From Verrucomicrobiia bacterium (GTDB taxonomy: Bacteria > Verrucomicrobiota > Verrucomicrobiia > Verrucomicrobiales > Akkermansiaceae), in NCBI GenBank assembly GCA_030431475.1, contig JAUIJD010000001.1, forward strand, positions 124,001 to 188,000: DNA of 64,000 bases, given 5' to 3'. Each line of letters starts with the position of its first letter. Positions within the stretch are counted from its first letter, which is position 1. Both the position numbers and the translations under genes were made by a program. Below are positions 7,556 to 16,199 of the stretch, one piece after another. The notes beneath the pieces are model-generated. The model did no database searches and had not been told where the DNA came from. It was given only the letters and a program-made list of their open reading frames with translations.

Positions 7556-8968
7556 ATGAGCGACATCCAATACCTCGAAGGCAAGCAGCCGGACTCCCGG
7601 GAGCACCGGATGATCTTCAAGAACATCGACCGCGCTGGCTGGAACCCGTCGATCGAGCGCTATCTCGAGGACGGCGGCTACGAACAGCTGCGCAAGGCGA
7701 TGGACATGGACCCGAAGGTGATCACCGACGAGGTCAAGAAGTCCGGCCTGCGCGGGCGCGGCGGCGCCGGATTCCCGACCGGGGTCAAGTGGGGTTTCAT
7801 CCCTCCGAACAACACCAAGCCGGTCTATCTCATCTGCAACTGCGACGAGTCCGAACCCGGCACCTTCAAGGACCGCTACATCGTCCACCAGGACCCGCAC
7901 CAGCTCATCGAGGGCATGGTCATCTCGTGCTTCGCGGTCGGCGCCCACGTCGCCTACATCTACATCCGCGAGGAGTTTCCCGAAGCGGCGAAGATCCTCG
8001 AGAACGCGATCGAGGAGGCGCGCGAAAAGAACTTCCTCGGCAAGGGCGTGCTCGGCACCGACTTCGACGTCGAGATCTACGTCCACCGCGGTGCCGCCGC
8101 CTACATCTGCGGCGAGGAGACCGGACTCATCGAGTCGCTCGAGGGCAAGCGCGCCTACCCGCGGATCAAGCCGCCCTACTTCCCCGCCGCGCTCGGGCTC
8201 TACATGTGCCCGACCATCGTCAACAACGTCGAGTCGCTGTGCCACGTGAAGCACATCATCCAGATGGGCGGCGACGAGTATGCAAAGCTCGGCGTGCCCC
8301 GCAACACCGGCACCCGCATCCTCTGCGTCTCGGGCGACGTGAAGAAGCCCGGCTACTTCGAGGTCGAGGTCGGCAAGGTGACCATGCGCGAGCTGCTCTA
8401 TGACATGTGCGGCGGCCCGAAGGACGGCCGTGAGTTCAAGGCGGTGATCCCCGGCGGTTCGTCCGCCAAGATCCTGCGCTGCGACGAGACCTTCACCCTG
8501 AAAGGCCAGGGCCCGGACGGCGCCGACAAGGAACTCTCCTTCTGGGACATCCCGATGGACTTCGACTCGCTCGCCGCCTGCGGCTCGATGGCCGGCTCCG
8601 GCGGCGTGATCGTCATGGACGATTCGCGCAAGATGTCGTGGGTGCTGAACAACATCAACCAGTTCTACGCCCACGAGTCCTGTGGCCAGTGCACGCCCTG
8701 CCGCGAAGGATCGACCTGGATGCGCAAGATCTCCGACCGGCTGGTCGCCGGTGAAGCGTCGCCCGAGGACATCGAAACGCTCGAGAGCGTCGCCTACCAG
8801 ATCGACGGCAAGACGATCTGCGCGTTCGGCGAAGCGTCGTCGTGGCCGGTCGAGGCGATCATCGCCAAGTTCCGCGAGGAACTGCTCGCCGACACCGATC
8901 CGGACAACGCCCGGGTGCCCCACAACCCCGAGGCCGAAGCTCAGCGGAAGTTCCTGCAGCAGGCCTGA
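7556..8968 (+). CDS. nuoF: NADH-quinone oxidoreductase subunit F (NADH- and FMN-binding)
   Basis: NuoF binds NADH and FMN and carries the N3 [4Fe-4S] cluster of complex I. The 470-residue product shows GLRGRGGAGFPTGVKW, the NADH/FMN region CNCDESEPGTFKDR, then GAAAYICGEETGLIESLEG and the cluster motif SCGQCTPCREGSTWM, followed by CAFGEASSWPVE near the C terminus. In some NuoF proteins that last segment contributes another cluster cysteine. No nuoG follows: the next gene is convergent. The remaining complex I genes must therefore be elsewhere, or this D-E-F set complements another locus. Confidence 0.97.
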   Translation: MSDIQYLEGKQPDSREHRMIFKNIDRAGWNPSIERYLEDGGYEQLRKAMDMDPKVITDEVKKSGLRGRGGAGFPTGVKWGFIPPNNTKPVYLICNCDESEPGTFKDRYIVHQDPHQLIEGMVISCFAVGAHVAYIYIREEFPEAAKILENAIEEAREKNFLGKGVLGTDFDVEIYVHRGAAAYICGEETGLIESLEGKRAYPRIKPPYFPAALGLYMCPTIVNNVESLCHVKHIIQMGGDEYAKLGVPRNTGTRILCVSGDVKKPGYFEVEVGKVTMRELLYDMCGGPKDGREFKAVIPGGSSAKILRCDETFTLKGQGPDGADKELSFWDIPMDFDSLAACGSMAGSGGVIVMDDSRKMSWVLNNINQFYAHESCGQCTPCREGSTWMRKISDRLVAGEASPEDIETLESVAYQIDGKTICAFGEASSWPVEAIIAKFREELLADTDPDNARVPHNPEAEAQRKFLQQA

Positions 8969-8985
8969 CCCGGACCCGCGGAGCG

Positions 8986-9522
8986 TCAGTCTTCGCGTTT
9001 CGCCCGGTCGAGATCGGCCATCAGCTTCTGTCTGCGCTGCCGCATGGTACTCTCGGCCCGCTGGTAGCGCTCGGCCTTGGTCACTCCGCCGATCGCAATG
9101 GCGATCGCGGCGATGATGAAGATCACCCCGAATGCCGGAAAGGCGCCGGGGGCGCCCATCGATGAGGCCATGCCGATCCAGAAGATGCCGAAGCCGGCCG
9201 CCACCACCCCACCGATCACGGACCCGGCGGCCGACGGCTTCGAACGGGTGCCGTCCTTGCTCGTCGTCATCATGCCCTCGCGCTCCAGCGCCCATTCCCG
9301 GTCGAGTTGTTCGAGGTCGTTCTGAAGCCGGATCACGCCGAGGTCCTGCGACATCCGGTCGGTCTTCTCGCCAATCTCCTCGAGCAGGCGCGAGTGGGTC
9401 GTCGTCGGGTCGTGAACAATCTCCAGCCTGGACCCGCAGAAGTTGCAGGTCACGAAGCGGATCGACTCATCGACCTCGAGATCGGCCCCGCATCCCTGAC
9501 AGCACACTTTCGCGACCTTCAT
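8986..9522 (-). CDS. Zinc-ribbon, coiled-coil membrane protein, function unknown
   Basis: The 178-residue product begins with a zinc-ribbon (CCQGCGADLEVDE then VTCNFCGSRLEI, a CxxC-x(n)-CxxC arrangement). A charged helical segment follows (ThrHisSer to about residue 80, rich in Glu, Leu and Asp). Two hydrophobic stretches come near residues 95-115 and 122-140 (VIGGVVAAGFGIFWIGMA; FGVIFIIAAIAIAIGG), and the tail is basic. I used the ATG at 9522; a TTG at 9540 in frame would add six residues, and a GGAGG lies between the two candidates. It converges on nuoF with a 17-base gap. No function is assignable. Confidence 0.75.
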   Translation of the reverse strand: MKVAKVCCQGCGADLEVDESIRFVTCNFCGSRLEIVHDPTTTHSRLLEEIGEKTDRMSQDLGVIRLQNDLEQLDREWALEREGMMTTSKDGTRSKPSAAGSVIGGVVAAGFGIFWIGMASSMGAPGAFPAFGVIFIIAAIAIAIGGVTKAERYQRAESTMRQRRQKLMADLDRAKRED

Positions 9523-9608
9523 CGCCTCCGTTCTAACCAAGCCGGGTCACTTCGACAGCTCCAATCTGGAGCATGACTTTGTAAGCCGGCGGGACGAGCC
9601 GACCGCCC

Positions 9609-10775
9609 CTACCGCCTGGCGAGCCGCGCCATGTAGAAGCCGTCGAAGTCCGTCGTCGAGGGATCCACCGAAAGCTCGGCCTCCAGCCTCCACCTCGGGT
9701 CGCGCTCAAGCAGGGCGGCGACCTGGCCGTGGTTCTCCGACGGCAGAATGGAACAGGTCGCGTAGACGAACTTACCGCCGTCGCGAAGCAGCTCCGGATG
9801 ATGGTCGAGCAGCCGCCGCTGGGTCCGCTTCACCTTGGCCAGCCCCGCCTCGTCCAGCCGCCATTTCAAGTCGGGTTGCCGCCTCAAGGTGCCGAGGCCC
9901 GAACACGGGGCATCGATCAGCACCCGGTCCGCCCAGCCTCTCCATTTCGTCGGCGACCCCCCGTCCCAGCGCTCGACCTTCAGATTCCGGAGCCCCGCCC
10001 GTTTGGCCCGCCTCCAGAGCTCGTCGAGCTTCCGACGACTGACGTCCATCGCGATGATCTCGCCCCTGCCCTCCATCAGGGCCGCCAGGTGCAGTGTTTT
10101 GCCACCGGCACCCGCGCAGGTGTCGATCACGCGCATCCCCGGCTCCACCTCCAACCATGGCGCGACCCTCTGGCTGCCTCCGTCCTGAATCTCGATCCGG
10201 GAATCCTGCGCCAGCCGACGCGGCAGCGTGTCCTCGAGCCGAATCCCGTCGGGCACGTCCTCGACGGCTTCCGCCGCCACCCCCTCGTCATCGAGCCAGG
10301 CCAGCACCTCGTCCCTCGAGGCCCTGAGCCGGTTGACCCGGAGAAACACCGGGGCCTTGTGGTTCAACCCGGCAAGCATCCGCTCCCACCTGTCCCCGAG
10401 TTCACCCCCGGCGCACGCGTCGAGCCAGTCGGGCACGGATTGCCGGACCGCGCGCGGCTGGGCCTCGAGAAGCTCGATCCGCGCGGCCGCATCGATCCCC
10501 TGCTCGGGCCACCACTCGGGAATTTCAAAACCGTGTCGCTGCCACGCGGCGGCCAGCAGGGCTTCGACCCGCCCGGATTCGGCGAGAAAGGCGAAGGCGC
10601 GTCGCCAGCGAACGACCTCCCACACCGACTCGGCGATGAAGTGACGATCGCGCTTGCCCCACCGCCGGTTCGTGCGGAAGGCCGTCGCCACCTCGCGGTC
10701 GAGTACGCGGCCGCGATCGAGGACCGCCTCAAGAAGGGCCACGCAGGCGTCGGCGAGTGGACGATGGACCTTCAC
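9609..10775 (-). CDS. rsmB: RsmB-family rRNA (cytosine-C5)-methyltransferase
   Basis: The 388-residue product has an N-terminal helical NusB-like region and a Rossmann methyltransferase domain. Visible motifs are VIDTCAGAGGKTLHLAALM (SAM binding), IAMDVSRRKLDEL, DAPCSGLGTLRRQPDLKWR with the PC motif, and YATCSILPSENHGQV with the TC catalytic cysteine. These define the RsmB/Nop2-type m5C methyltransferases; the 16S rRNA C967 enzyme is the closest match by length and layout. The start overlaps the end of the upstream cysteine hydrolase by four bases (ATGA), so it ends a three-gene minus-strand operon otherwise devoted to amide hydrolysis. Confidence 0.88.
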   Translation of the reverse strand: MKVHRPLADACVALLEAVLDRGRVLDREVATAFRTNRRWGKRDRHFIAESVWEVVRWRRAFAFLAESGRVEALLAAAWQRHGFEIPEWWPEQGIDAAARIELLEAQPRAVRQSVPDWLDACAGGELGDRWERMLAGLNHKAPVFLRVNRLRASRDEVLAWLDDEGVAAEAVEDVPDGIRLEDTLPRRLAQDSRIEIQDGGSQRVAPWLEVEPGMRVIDTCAGAGGKTLHLAALMEGRGEIIAMDVSRRKLDELWRRAKRAGLRNLKVERWDGGSPTKWRGWADRVLIDAPCSGLGTLRRQPDLKWRLDEAGLAKVKRTQRRLLDHHPELLRDGGKFVYATCSILPSENHGQVAALLERDPRWRLEAELSVDPSTTDFDGFYMARLARR

Positions 10776-11515
10776 CGGTGCTGGGTGATGATGCCCGCGG
10801 TGCTGCTGTCGCGAAGCTCGTCGAGATCGCGCATGACCTCGTTCACCGTGCAGATGCGCGCGTAGCGGTCGCGCATCGTCGCCAAGGAGGCCTCGTGCAG
10901 GCGCGGCGTCACCGTCGCGCAGGCATCGTCCACGACGGTCACGAAATAGCCCAGGTCACACGCGTCCCGGGCCGTGGTCTCGACGCATTCGTTGGTGTAG
11001 ACGCCGCACATGTAGAGCGAGCGAATTCCAAGATTGCCGAGGACGTAGTGCAGATTCGTCGCCGAAAAGACGCCGCTGGCGGTCTTGTCGATGATGATCT
11101 CGTCGCCGACCGGAGCCACTTCGTCGATGAACTCCGCCTCTTTGCTGCCCCGGGCCGCGAGCAGCCCGAGACGGCGGTGCCCCTGGCCCCGATCCCGTCC
11201 GTCCTTCGTCAGCGCACAAATGCGGCAGTGAATCACCTCAAGGCCGCTGCCTCGAAAGCCCTCCTGAAGCCGCTGCATGCCCGGGATCACCGTGGTCTTG
11301 AGCCGGTCGAAGTAATAGCGCCTTCCCTCCTCCGGCACCCCGCTCTTCTCCGGGTCGGCGAACACTCCGTAACCCTCGGCCGCGTCGAGATACTGCACGT
11401 CGATGCACAGCAGCGCCACTTTCCCATCGGCCAGGTGCTCGACCCGCCGGGGGTTGGTGATGAAGGCTTCGCGGTAGTTCTCCCGCAGTGGATCCTGAAT
11501 CGCCGTGACACTCAT
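10772..11515 (-). CDS. Isochorismatase-family cysteine hydrolase
   Basis: These enzymes hydrolyse C-N bonds of small amides (nicotinamidase, N-carbamoylsarcosine amidase, RutB) or isochorismate. From the ATG at 11515 the protein has 247 residues; a longer frame to 11590 would run into the upstream gene. The catalytic triad fits the family: Asp in VALLCIDVQYLD, Lys in IIIDKTASGVFSATNL and Cys in CGVYTNECVETTARDACD. It lies 43 bases after an N-carbamoyl amidohydrolase gene, which suggests that the two act in one ureide, hydantoin or pyrimidine-type nitrogen salvage route, with this enzyme perhaps taking a carbamate or ureido product. The substrate is not determined. Confidence 0.85.
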   Translation of the reverse strand: MSVTAIQDPLRENYREAFITNPRRVEHLADGKVALLCIDVQYLDAAEGYGVFADPEKSGVPEEGRRYYFDRLKTTVIPGMQRLQEGFRGSGLEVIHCRICALTKDGRDRGQGHRRLGLLAARGSKEAEFIDEVAPVGDEIIIDKTASGVFSATNLHYVLGNLGIRSLYMCGVYTNECVETTARDACDLGYFVTVVDDACATVTPRLHEASLATMRDRYARICTVNEVMRDLDELRDSSTAGIITQHR

Positions 11516-11558
11516 GAGCCGCAGGCTAGCCCTGCCACCGGAAAGCGACAACCCCTCA

Positions 11559-12809
11559 TCAGGCGTCAAACGCCAGGCGTTCGACCGCACCGAGCATCAC
11601 CTGGGCGCCCGCCTCGATATCGTCCCACGCGGTCCACTCGGCGGGCGAGTGCGACTTCCCGTCGACCGACGGCACGAAGATCATCGCGACCGGCGCCACC
11701 GAAGCAACGATCTGCGCATCGTGCGCCGCACCGGATTCCATGCGGCGGTAGCGGAAGCCCCCGGCCGCCGCCGCGGCATCCACCTGCTCGACGAGGCGAG
11801 CGTCGCAGGTCACCGGCTTGATCCAGCTCTCCACCTGATACGAAAACCGGAGGCCCCGGCGGCGGGCGATCGCCGCCAGCACCTTGCGGATCGCGCCGGC
11901 GAGCTCGTTCATCACCGTCTCGTCGGTATCGCGGACATCGATGGTGAAGGTTGCCTCCCCGGGCACGGTGTTCGGCGACCCGGGTGTCAACTCCACCCGC
12001 CCGATCGTCGCCCGCGAGCGGTCGGATCCGTTCTCGTCGAGAATCCGCGGCACCTCGTGGGCAAAATCGGCGACCCCCATGAACGCATCCCGGCGCATCG
12101 GCATCGGCGTGGTGCCGGCATGGTTGGGCTCGCCGCTGAAGGTGATGGTCCACTTGAAGAGCCCGGTGATGGCCTCGACCACGCCGACCTGCTCCTCGGC
12201 CTTGTTCAGCACCGGCCCCTGTTCGATGTGCAGCTCGAGATAGCCACCGATCGACTGCGGATCCCGTCGTGCCTGAAGCGCCTCCCACGGGTCGAGTCCG
12301 AGGGCCTTCATCGCGTCCTCCAGACGCTCCCCGCCGGGATCCGTCGCGCTGTGGATCGTATCGGGCGTGATCTGCCCGGCGAGAGCCTGCGACCCGAACA
12401 TGCCGCCGAAGCGTCCCTCCTCATCGGAAAAGGCGATCAACTCGATGTCGCAGCTCGGCACCTGCTCCCGCTGCTTGAGCACCCTCAGGCACTCCAGACC
12501 GGTCAACACCCCCAGGGTGCCGTCGAGAATTCCGGCGCACGGCACCGTGTCGATGTGCGACCCGATCAGCAGCGCCGGCGCGTCCGGTTCCCTCCCCCTC
12601 AGGCGCCCGATCACGTTGCAGGCACCATCCCTCGAAGTCTCGAGCCCGGCCTCCTGCATCTTCGCCTCCAGCCAGTCCTTTCCTTCCATGTCCGCTTCGC
12701 TGAAGGCCATCCGGTAGACCCCTCCATCGTCGGATCTTCCGATCTCCGCCAGCTCCTTGAGGTCGGCACTGATCCGCTTGCCTGAGACGACGCTTTCGTG
12801 TGTCAACAT
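11559..12809 (-). CDS. M20-family N-carbamoyl-amino-acid hydrolase / allantoate amidohydrolase
   Basis: This is a 416-residue, probably dinuclear-zinc amidohydrolase of the hydantoinase/carbamoylase type. Metal-site motifs are LIGSHIDTVPCAGILDGTLGVL (His and Asp) and IELIAFSDEEGRFGGMFGSQ (Glu pair), then the dimerisation part with LELHIEQGPVLNKAEEQVGVVEAITG, FSGEPNHAGTTPM and the C-terminal SGAAHDAQIVASVAPVAMIFVPS with GKSHSPAEWT. Known members release ammonia and CO2 from N-carbamoyl groups (beta-ureidopropionase, allantoate amidohydrolase, L-carbamoylase). It is first in an operon with a cysteine hydrolase. Divergent neighbour: the FN3/symporter operon, which might import a related substrate. 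Confidence 0.9.
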   Translation of the reverse strand: MLTHESVVSGKRISADLKELAEIGRSDDGGVYRMAFSEADMEGKDWLEAKMQEAGLETSRDGACNVIGRLRGREPDAPALLIGSHIDTVPCAGILDGTLGVLTGLECLRVLKQREQVPSCDIELIAFSDEEGRFGGMFGSQALAGQITPDTIHSATDPGGERLEDAMKALGLDPWEALQARRDPQSIGGYLELHIEQGPVLNKAEEQVGVVEAITGLFKWTITFSGEPNHAGTTPMPMRRDAFMGVADFAHEVPRILDENGSDRSRATIGRVELTPGSPNTVPGEATFTIDVRDTDETVMNELAGAIRKVLAAIARRRGLRFSYQVESWIKPVTCDARLVEQVDAAAAAGGFRYRRMESGAAHDAQIVASVAPVAMIFVPSVDGKSHSPAEWTAWDDIEAGAQVMLGAVERLAFDA

Positions 12810-12862
12810 CGCCCCCAACCAAAGGCGGCATCCTCAATCCGGCCAGAAAGAATTTGCATTCG

Positions 12863-13471
12863 ATGCCGCCGACGCCAAGGCTGGCCGCGGCGTATTCCGG
12901 CTCGAATCATCCCGTCGAACCGGTTCCACAACCCGAAAGAGACATCCGCTTTTCTTCTCCCAGCCCACGAATCTGCAGGTCGGTTTTCGCCGGCCTTTTC
13001 TTGGGTGGGTCCGCCCTCTTCGGAGCGCCCTCCGCACCGGTTCTCGACGCCGATCATCAACCGGATCCTGAGACCGGGCGACGCGTCAGCGACGATGGCA
13101 CCGTGGATCTGATCTGGTCGTTGCCGGATGAGCCGATGCCGGATGAGGTCGAGTTGCTTGAGTTCGACGACCGAGCTAGCGCCATCACCTTCCGCCTTGA
13201 GCAGTCCTCGACCCCGGACTTCAGCGACCCGAAGCTTCGCTACGAAGGCCCCGATCCCGCCAGCGTCCTCACCGGACTGCGTGAGGGCCAGTACCACTTC
13301 CGGGTCCGTGCCATCGATTCCGAGGATCAACCCGGCGCCTGGTCGGAACCTCTCGTGCTGCATGTCGAGTTCATGGCGCCGGGGCAGCTGGCTTTCCTGC
13401 TGGTGGTCGGCGGTGTTGTCGCCTGCTCGACCATCGCCGCCATCATCACCGGATTCCTCAAGAACCGATGA
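12863..13471 (+). CDS. Fibronectin type III domain protein with C-terminal transmembrane helix
   Basis: The protein (202 residues from the ATG at 12863; the true start is uncertain) has a hydrophobic export signal near SVFAGLFLGGSALFG. An FN3-like beta domain follows, with VDLIWSLPD, ITFRLEQSSTPDF, LTGLREGQYHFRVRAID and WSEPLVLHVEF, and one C-terminal helix (LAFLLVVGGVVACSTIAAIITGFL). It would sit in the membrane with the FN3 domain outside. Its stop overlaps the start of the symporter gene by four bases, implying translational coupling. I read it as an accessory, possibly substrate-capturing, subunit of that symporter; this role is inference. Confidence 0.75.
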   Translation: MPPTPRLAAAYSGSNHPVEPVPQPERDIRFSSPSPRICRSVFAGLFLGGSALFGAPSAPVLDADHQPDPETGRRVSDDGTVDLIWSLPDEPMPDEVELLEFDDRASAITFRLEQSSTPDFSDPKLRYEGPDPASVLTGLREGQYHFRVRAIDSEDQPGAWSEPLVLHVEFMAPGQLAFLLVVGGVVACSTIAAIITGFLKNR

Positions 13472-14889
13472 CCCTCGCCGTATCCCTCAGCACTGAAACC
13501 GGGTGGGCCATCGTGATCGGCCTCGGCGTCCTGTGGGTGCTGCTCGGCATCTGGTGGGGGCGTCGCGCGAAAACCAGCGAGGGCTTCATGCTTGCCGGCC
13601 GCAACGTCGGATTGTCCCTCGGCGCCGCGACCGCGATGGCGACCTGGGTCACCTCGAACACCACCATGGTGGCTCCCCTGCTCGCCTACGAGAAGGGCGT
13701 CTGGGGCATGCTCGCCTACGCCTCCGCCTCCTTCGGCCTCCTGCTCTTCGCCCCCCTCGCCTTCCGGATCCGCCGGCTCCTCCCCGAAGGCGTCACCGCC
13801 GGGGACTTCTTCCGCATGCGCTACGGAAATCTCGGGTGGGCCGTCTTCCTCGTCATCACGCTCGTCTACTCGGTGACCTGGCTCGTCACCATGGCCATCG
13901 CCGGCGGGAAGCTGCTCGAGGCCCTCGCCAACATCCCCTACGCCCAGGGCATGACGCTCATCATGGTGGTGTGCGTGCTCTACACCTTGTTCGGCGGCCT
14001 CTACGCCGTCATCGGCACCGATTTCATCCAGAGCCTCATCATCCTGATCGGCATTGTCTTCATCGGCTTCATCGTCATCGAGCACATGGACGTTTCCACC
14101 GTCCACCAGCACCTCTCGCGGGATCAACCGGCGCTCCTCGACGTGATGATGCCTGCCGCCCTCCTCGCGATCTTCAACAACATGCTCTTCGGCTTCGGCG
14201 AGGTCATGCACAACAACGTCTGGTGGTCGCGCGCGTTCGCCATGCGCGAAAAGGTCGCGCCGAAGGCCTTCTTCCTCTCCGGAGTGCTCTGGTTCCCCAT
14301 CCCCATCGCCGCCGGATTCATCGCCCTCGCCGCGGGCCCGCTGGGCGTCAATGTCACCGATCCCTCCAAGGTCGGCCCGGAGGTGGCCGAGCACGCCCTC
14401 GGCCTCGCGGGTCTCGGCTCCTTCGCCGGCGTGATCATCCTTGTCGTGCTCTTCTGCTCGATGGCCTCGTCGATCGATTCACTGCTCGCGGCCACCTCGG
14501 ACCTGCTCGTCCGCGACATCTACGAAGGCCTTCTCAAGCAGGAGCTCGATCCGCGGAAATTCCGTCCGGTGGCCGCCACCAGCATCATCATCGTCTCGTT
14601 CAGCGCCTGGCTGCTCGCCCTCAGCGGCTGGAATGTCGACCAGGTTCTCTTCAGCGCCGGGGCCCTCGTCGCCAGCCTCATCTGGCCGGTCATCGCCGGC
14701 CTGTTCTGGAAACGGCTCAATGCCCCGCTCGTGATCGCCGGCATCATCACCGGGTGCATCGCCGGCATGTTCTGCTACTTTGAGGTGCAGACCTACACCG
14801 GAGCCCTGGTCGGCGGGGCCGTCTCCATGGTGTTCACCCTCGCCGCCCGCTGGATCCGACCGGCGGATCTCGAAACGACGACCTCCTGA
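13468..14889 (+). CDS. Sodium:solute symporter family (SSS) transporter
   Basis: The 473-residue product is a polytopic membrane protein with about 12-13 hydrophobic helices. It shows SSS-family features: the segment after helix 1 (TSEGFMLAGRNVGLSLGAATAMATWV), GVTAGDFFRMRYG, the LYTLFGGLYAVIGTDFIQ region and SSIDSLLAATSDLLVRDIYE, the conserved sodium-site helix. Substrates in this family range from sugars and amino acids to urea and carboxylates and cannot be told from sequence alone. It sits between the FN3 membrane protein (4-base overlap) and a 39-codon membrane ORF, forming a compact three-gene set. Confidence 0.9.
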   Translation: MTLAVSLSTETGWAIVIGLGVLWVLLGIWWGRRAKTSEGFMLAGRNVGLSLGAATAMATWVTSNTTMVAPLLAYEKGVWGMLAYASASFGLLLFAPLAFRIRRLLPEGVTAGDFFRMRYGNLGWAVFLVITLVYSVTWLVTMAIAGGKLLEALANIPYAQGMTLIMVVCVLYTLFGGLYAVIGTDFIQSLIILIGIVFIGFIVIEHMDVSTVHQHLSRDQPALLDVMMPAALLAIFNNMLFGFGEVMHNNVWWSRAFAMREKVAPKAFFLSGVLWFPIPIAAGFIALAAGPLGVNVTDPSKVGPEVAEHALGLAGLGSFAGVIILVVLFCSMASSIDSLLAATSDLLVRDIYEGLLKQELDPRKFRPVAATSIIIVSFSAWLLALSGWNVDQVLFSAGALVASLIWPVIAGLFWKRLNAPLVIAGIITGCIAGMFCYFEVQTYTGALVGGAVSMVFTLAARWIRPADLETTTS

Positions 14890-14894
14890 GTCTC

Positions 14895-15014
14895 ATGTTC
14901 CCGGAAAGTTTTCTCCAGTTTCTCGTGCTTCTCGGCCTCATCTGGACCGGCCTCGGAGCGCTGGCCCTCATCGTGCTTCTGATCCGCGACTGGAAGCGCG
15001 GCGAGCTTTGGTAA
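14895..15014 (+). CDS. 39-residue single-helix membrane protein downstream of the symporter
   Basis: A short frame begins with ATG five bases after the symporter stop and ends with TAA. It encodes 39 residues: MFPESFLQ, then a hydrophobic helix (about residues 9-30, FLVLLGLIWTGLGALALIVLLI), then a charged tail RDWKRGELW. The composition (one clean helix, positive tail, no rare amino acids), tight spacing and placement before the pyrB gap make it a plausible real gene. It may be a small stabilising or regulatory subunit of the symporter, as small partner proteins are known for several transporters. Its function is not known. Confidence 0.65.
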   Translation: MFPESFLQFLVLLGLIWTGLGALALIVLLIRDWKRGELW

Positions 15015-15047
15015 TCCGCGCTCCGGCCAACCCGACCTCCACGACCC

Positions 15048-16130
15048 ATGCCCGAACCTCTCGATCCCAATCCGGCGACTCCCTATCTGACCCCACCCCG
15101 GGATTCGGATGCCACGCGACCCGAGCCACGCAATCTGTTCGAGGCGTCGCCGCCCAACCTCGACGTCCTCGCCCAGCTCAGTGGACAGAACGTCCTCTAC
15201 GCCCGTCAGTTCAGCTTCGAGCTCGTCGCCGAGCTGTGCAAACTGGCCGCCGTCCTCGAGCAGATCGAGATCTGGCCCTACCACCCGCTCGACGGGAAGA
15301 TCGTCACCACCGCCTTCTTCGAGGCGTCCACGCGGACGCGCACCAGCTTCGAGAGCGCCGTCCACCGCCTCGCCGGCAAGGTGATCTCCATCCCCGACGG
15401 CTCCATCACCGGAGCGAAGAAGGGCGAATCACTCCAGGACATCGGCGAGATGTTCAACGCCTACTGCGACTGCGTCGTGATGCGTCACACCGAGACCTCC
15501 GCACCCAAGGAGATGCTCGAGAACCTGCGCGTCCCGCTGATCAACGCCGGCAACGGCTCCGGCGAGCATCCGACCCAGGCGCTCGCCGACTGGTACGCCC
15601 TGCTCAAGTGGCGACCGCGCCTCGCCGCCCCCTTCGAGACCGGCGACCGCAAGCTGGAGCTCGGAATCCTCGGCACCCCCGGCTCGATGCGCGCGGTGAA
15701 GTCCTTCCTGCTGATGGCCCTCCTCTTCAACGAGCACATCTCCAAGGTCACCGTGATCTCGGAGATGGCCGACCCCTTCGGCAAGGACGTGATCGAAAGC
15801 CTCAACCGCGCCGACATCGACTACGAGGTGACCAACGACATCCGCGAGAACCTCCCGCGTCTTGATGTCATCTACATGAATTCGATCGCGTTCCTCGGCG
15901 ACTCCTACAAGGCACTCGATTCGCGCTACAAACTCGACGCGGACAGTCCGCTCAAGGAGGACGCGGTCATCCTTCACCCGCTCGCCCGTCTCGACGAGCT
16001 CGACACCTCCTTGGACAAGACGCCCCACAACCTGTACTTCTCGCAGGCCCACGGCGCCGTCTTCATCCGTCAGGCTCTGCTCCTGGCGGTTCTGGGCCGT
16101 CTCGACCGCCTGCCCGAGCTCCATTCATAG
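15048..16130 (+). CDS. pyrB: Aspartate carbamoyltransferase, catalytic chain
   Basis: PyrB condenses carbamoyl phosphate with aspartate in the committed step of pyrimidine synthesis. Residues 1-30 are a proline-rich extension not needed for catalysis. The catalytic core follows with FFEASTRTRTSFESAVHRL (the STRTR carbamoyl-phosphate loop), GESLQDIGEMF, VVMRHTETSA, INAGNGSGEHPTQALADWYAL (HPTQ), VIYMN and ILHPLARLDELD. The HPLARLDEL segment is the aspartate-site motif. At 360 residues it is longer than the usual 300-310. No pyrI or pyrC lies nearby; the gene stands between the symporter cassette and asnB. Both neighbours could use aspartate, but this is not evidence of an operon. Confidence 0.96.
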   Translation: MPEPLDPNPATPYLTPPRDSDATRPEPRNLFEASPPNLDVLAQLSGQNVLYARQFSFELVAELCKLAAVLEQIEIWPYHPLDGKIVTTAFFEASTRTRTSFESAVHRLAGKVISIPDGSITGAKKGESLQDIGEMFNAYCDCVVMRHTETSAPKEMLENLRVPLINAGNGSGEHPTQALADWYALLKWRPRLAAPFETGDRKLELGILGTPGSMRAVKSFLLMALLFNEHISKVTVISEMADPFGKDVIESLNRADIDYEVTNDIRENLPRLDVIYMNSIAFLGDSYKALDSRYKLDADSPLKEDAVILHPLARLDELDTSLDKTPHNLYFSQAHGAVFIRQALLLAVLGRLDRLPELHS

Positions 16131-16170
16131 GTCGACCGTCCGTCTGTCTGGCAGCGCTCGCCAAACCCCT

Positions 16171-16199
16171 GAACTCCAAACTCCGAACTCCGAACTTCC
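16171..16199. repeat. Tandem heptanucleotide repeat before asnB
   Basis: Four consecutive near-identical units (GAACTCC, AAACTCC, GAACTCC, GAACTTCC) end three bases before the asnB ATG. The pyrB-asnB gap also contains CCGTCTGTCTGG at about 16138-16151. That shares CCGTCTGTC with the repeat-rich flank of the four-helix-bundle gene at 54503-54541. The repeat is clear; any relation between the two sites is a guess. Confidence 0.6.
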
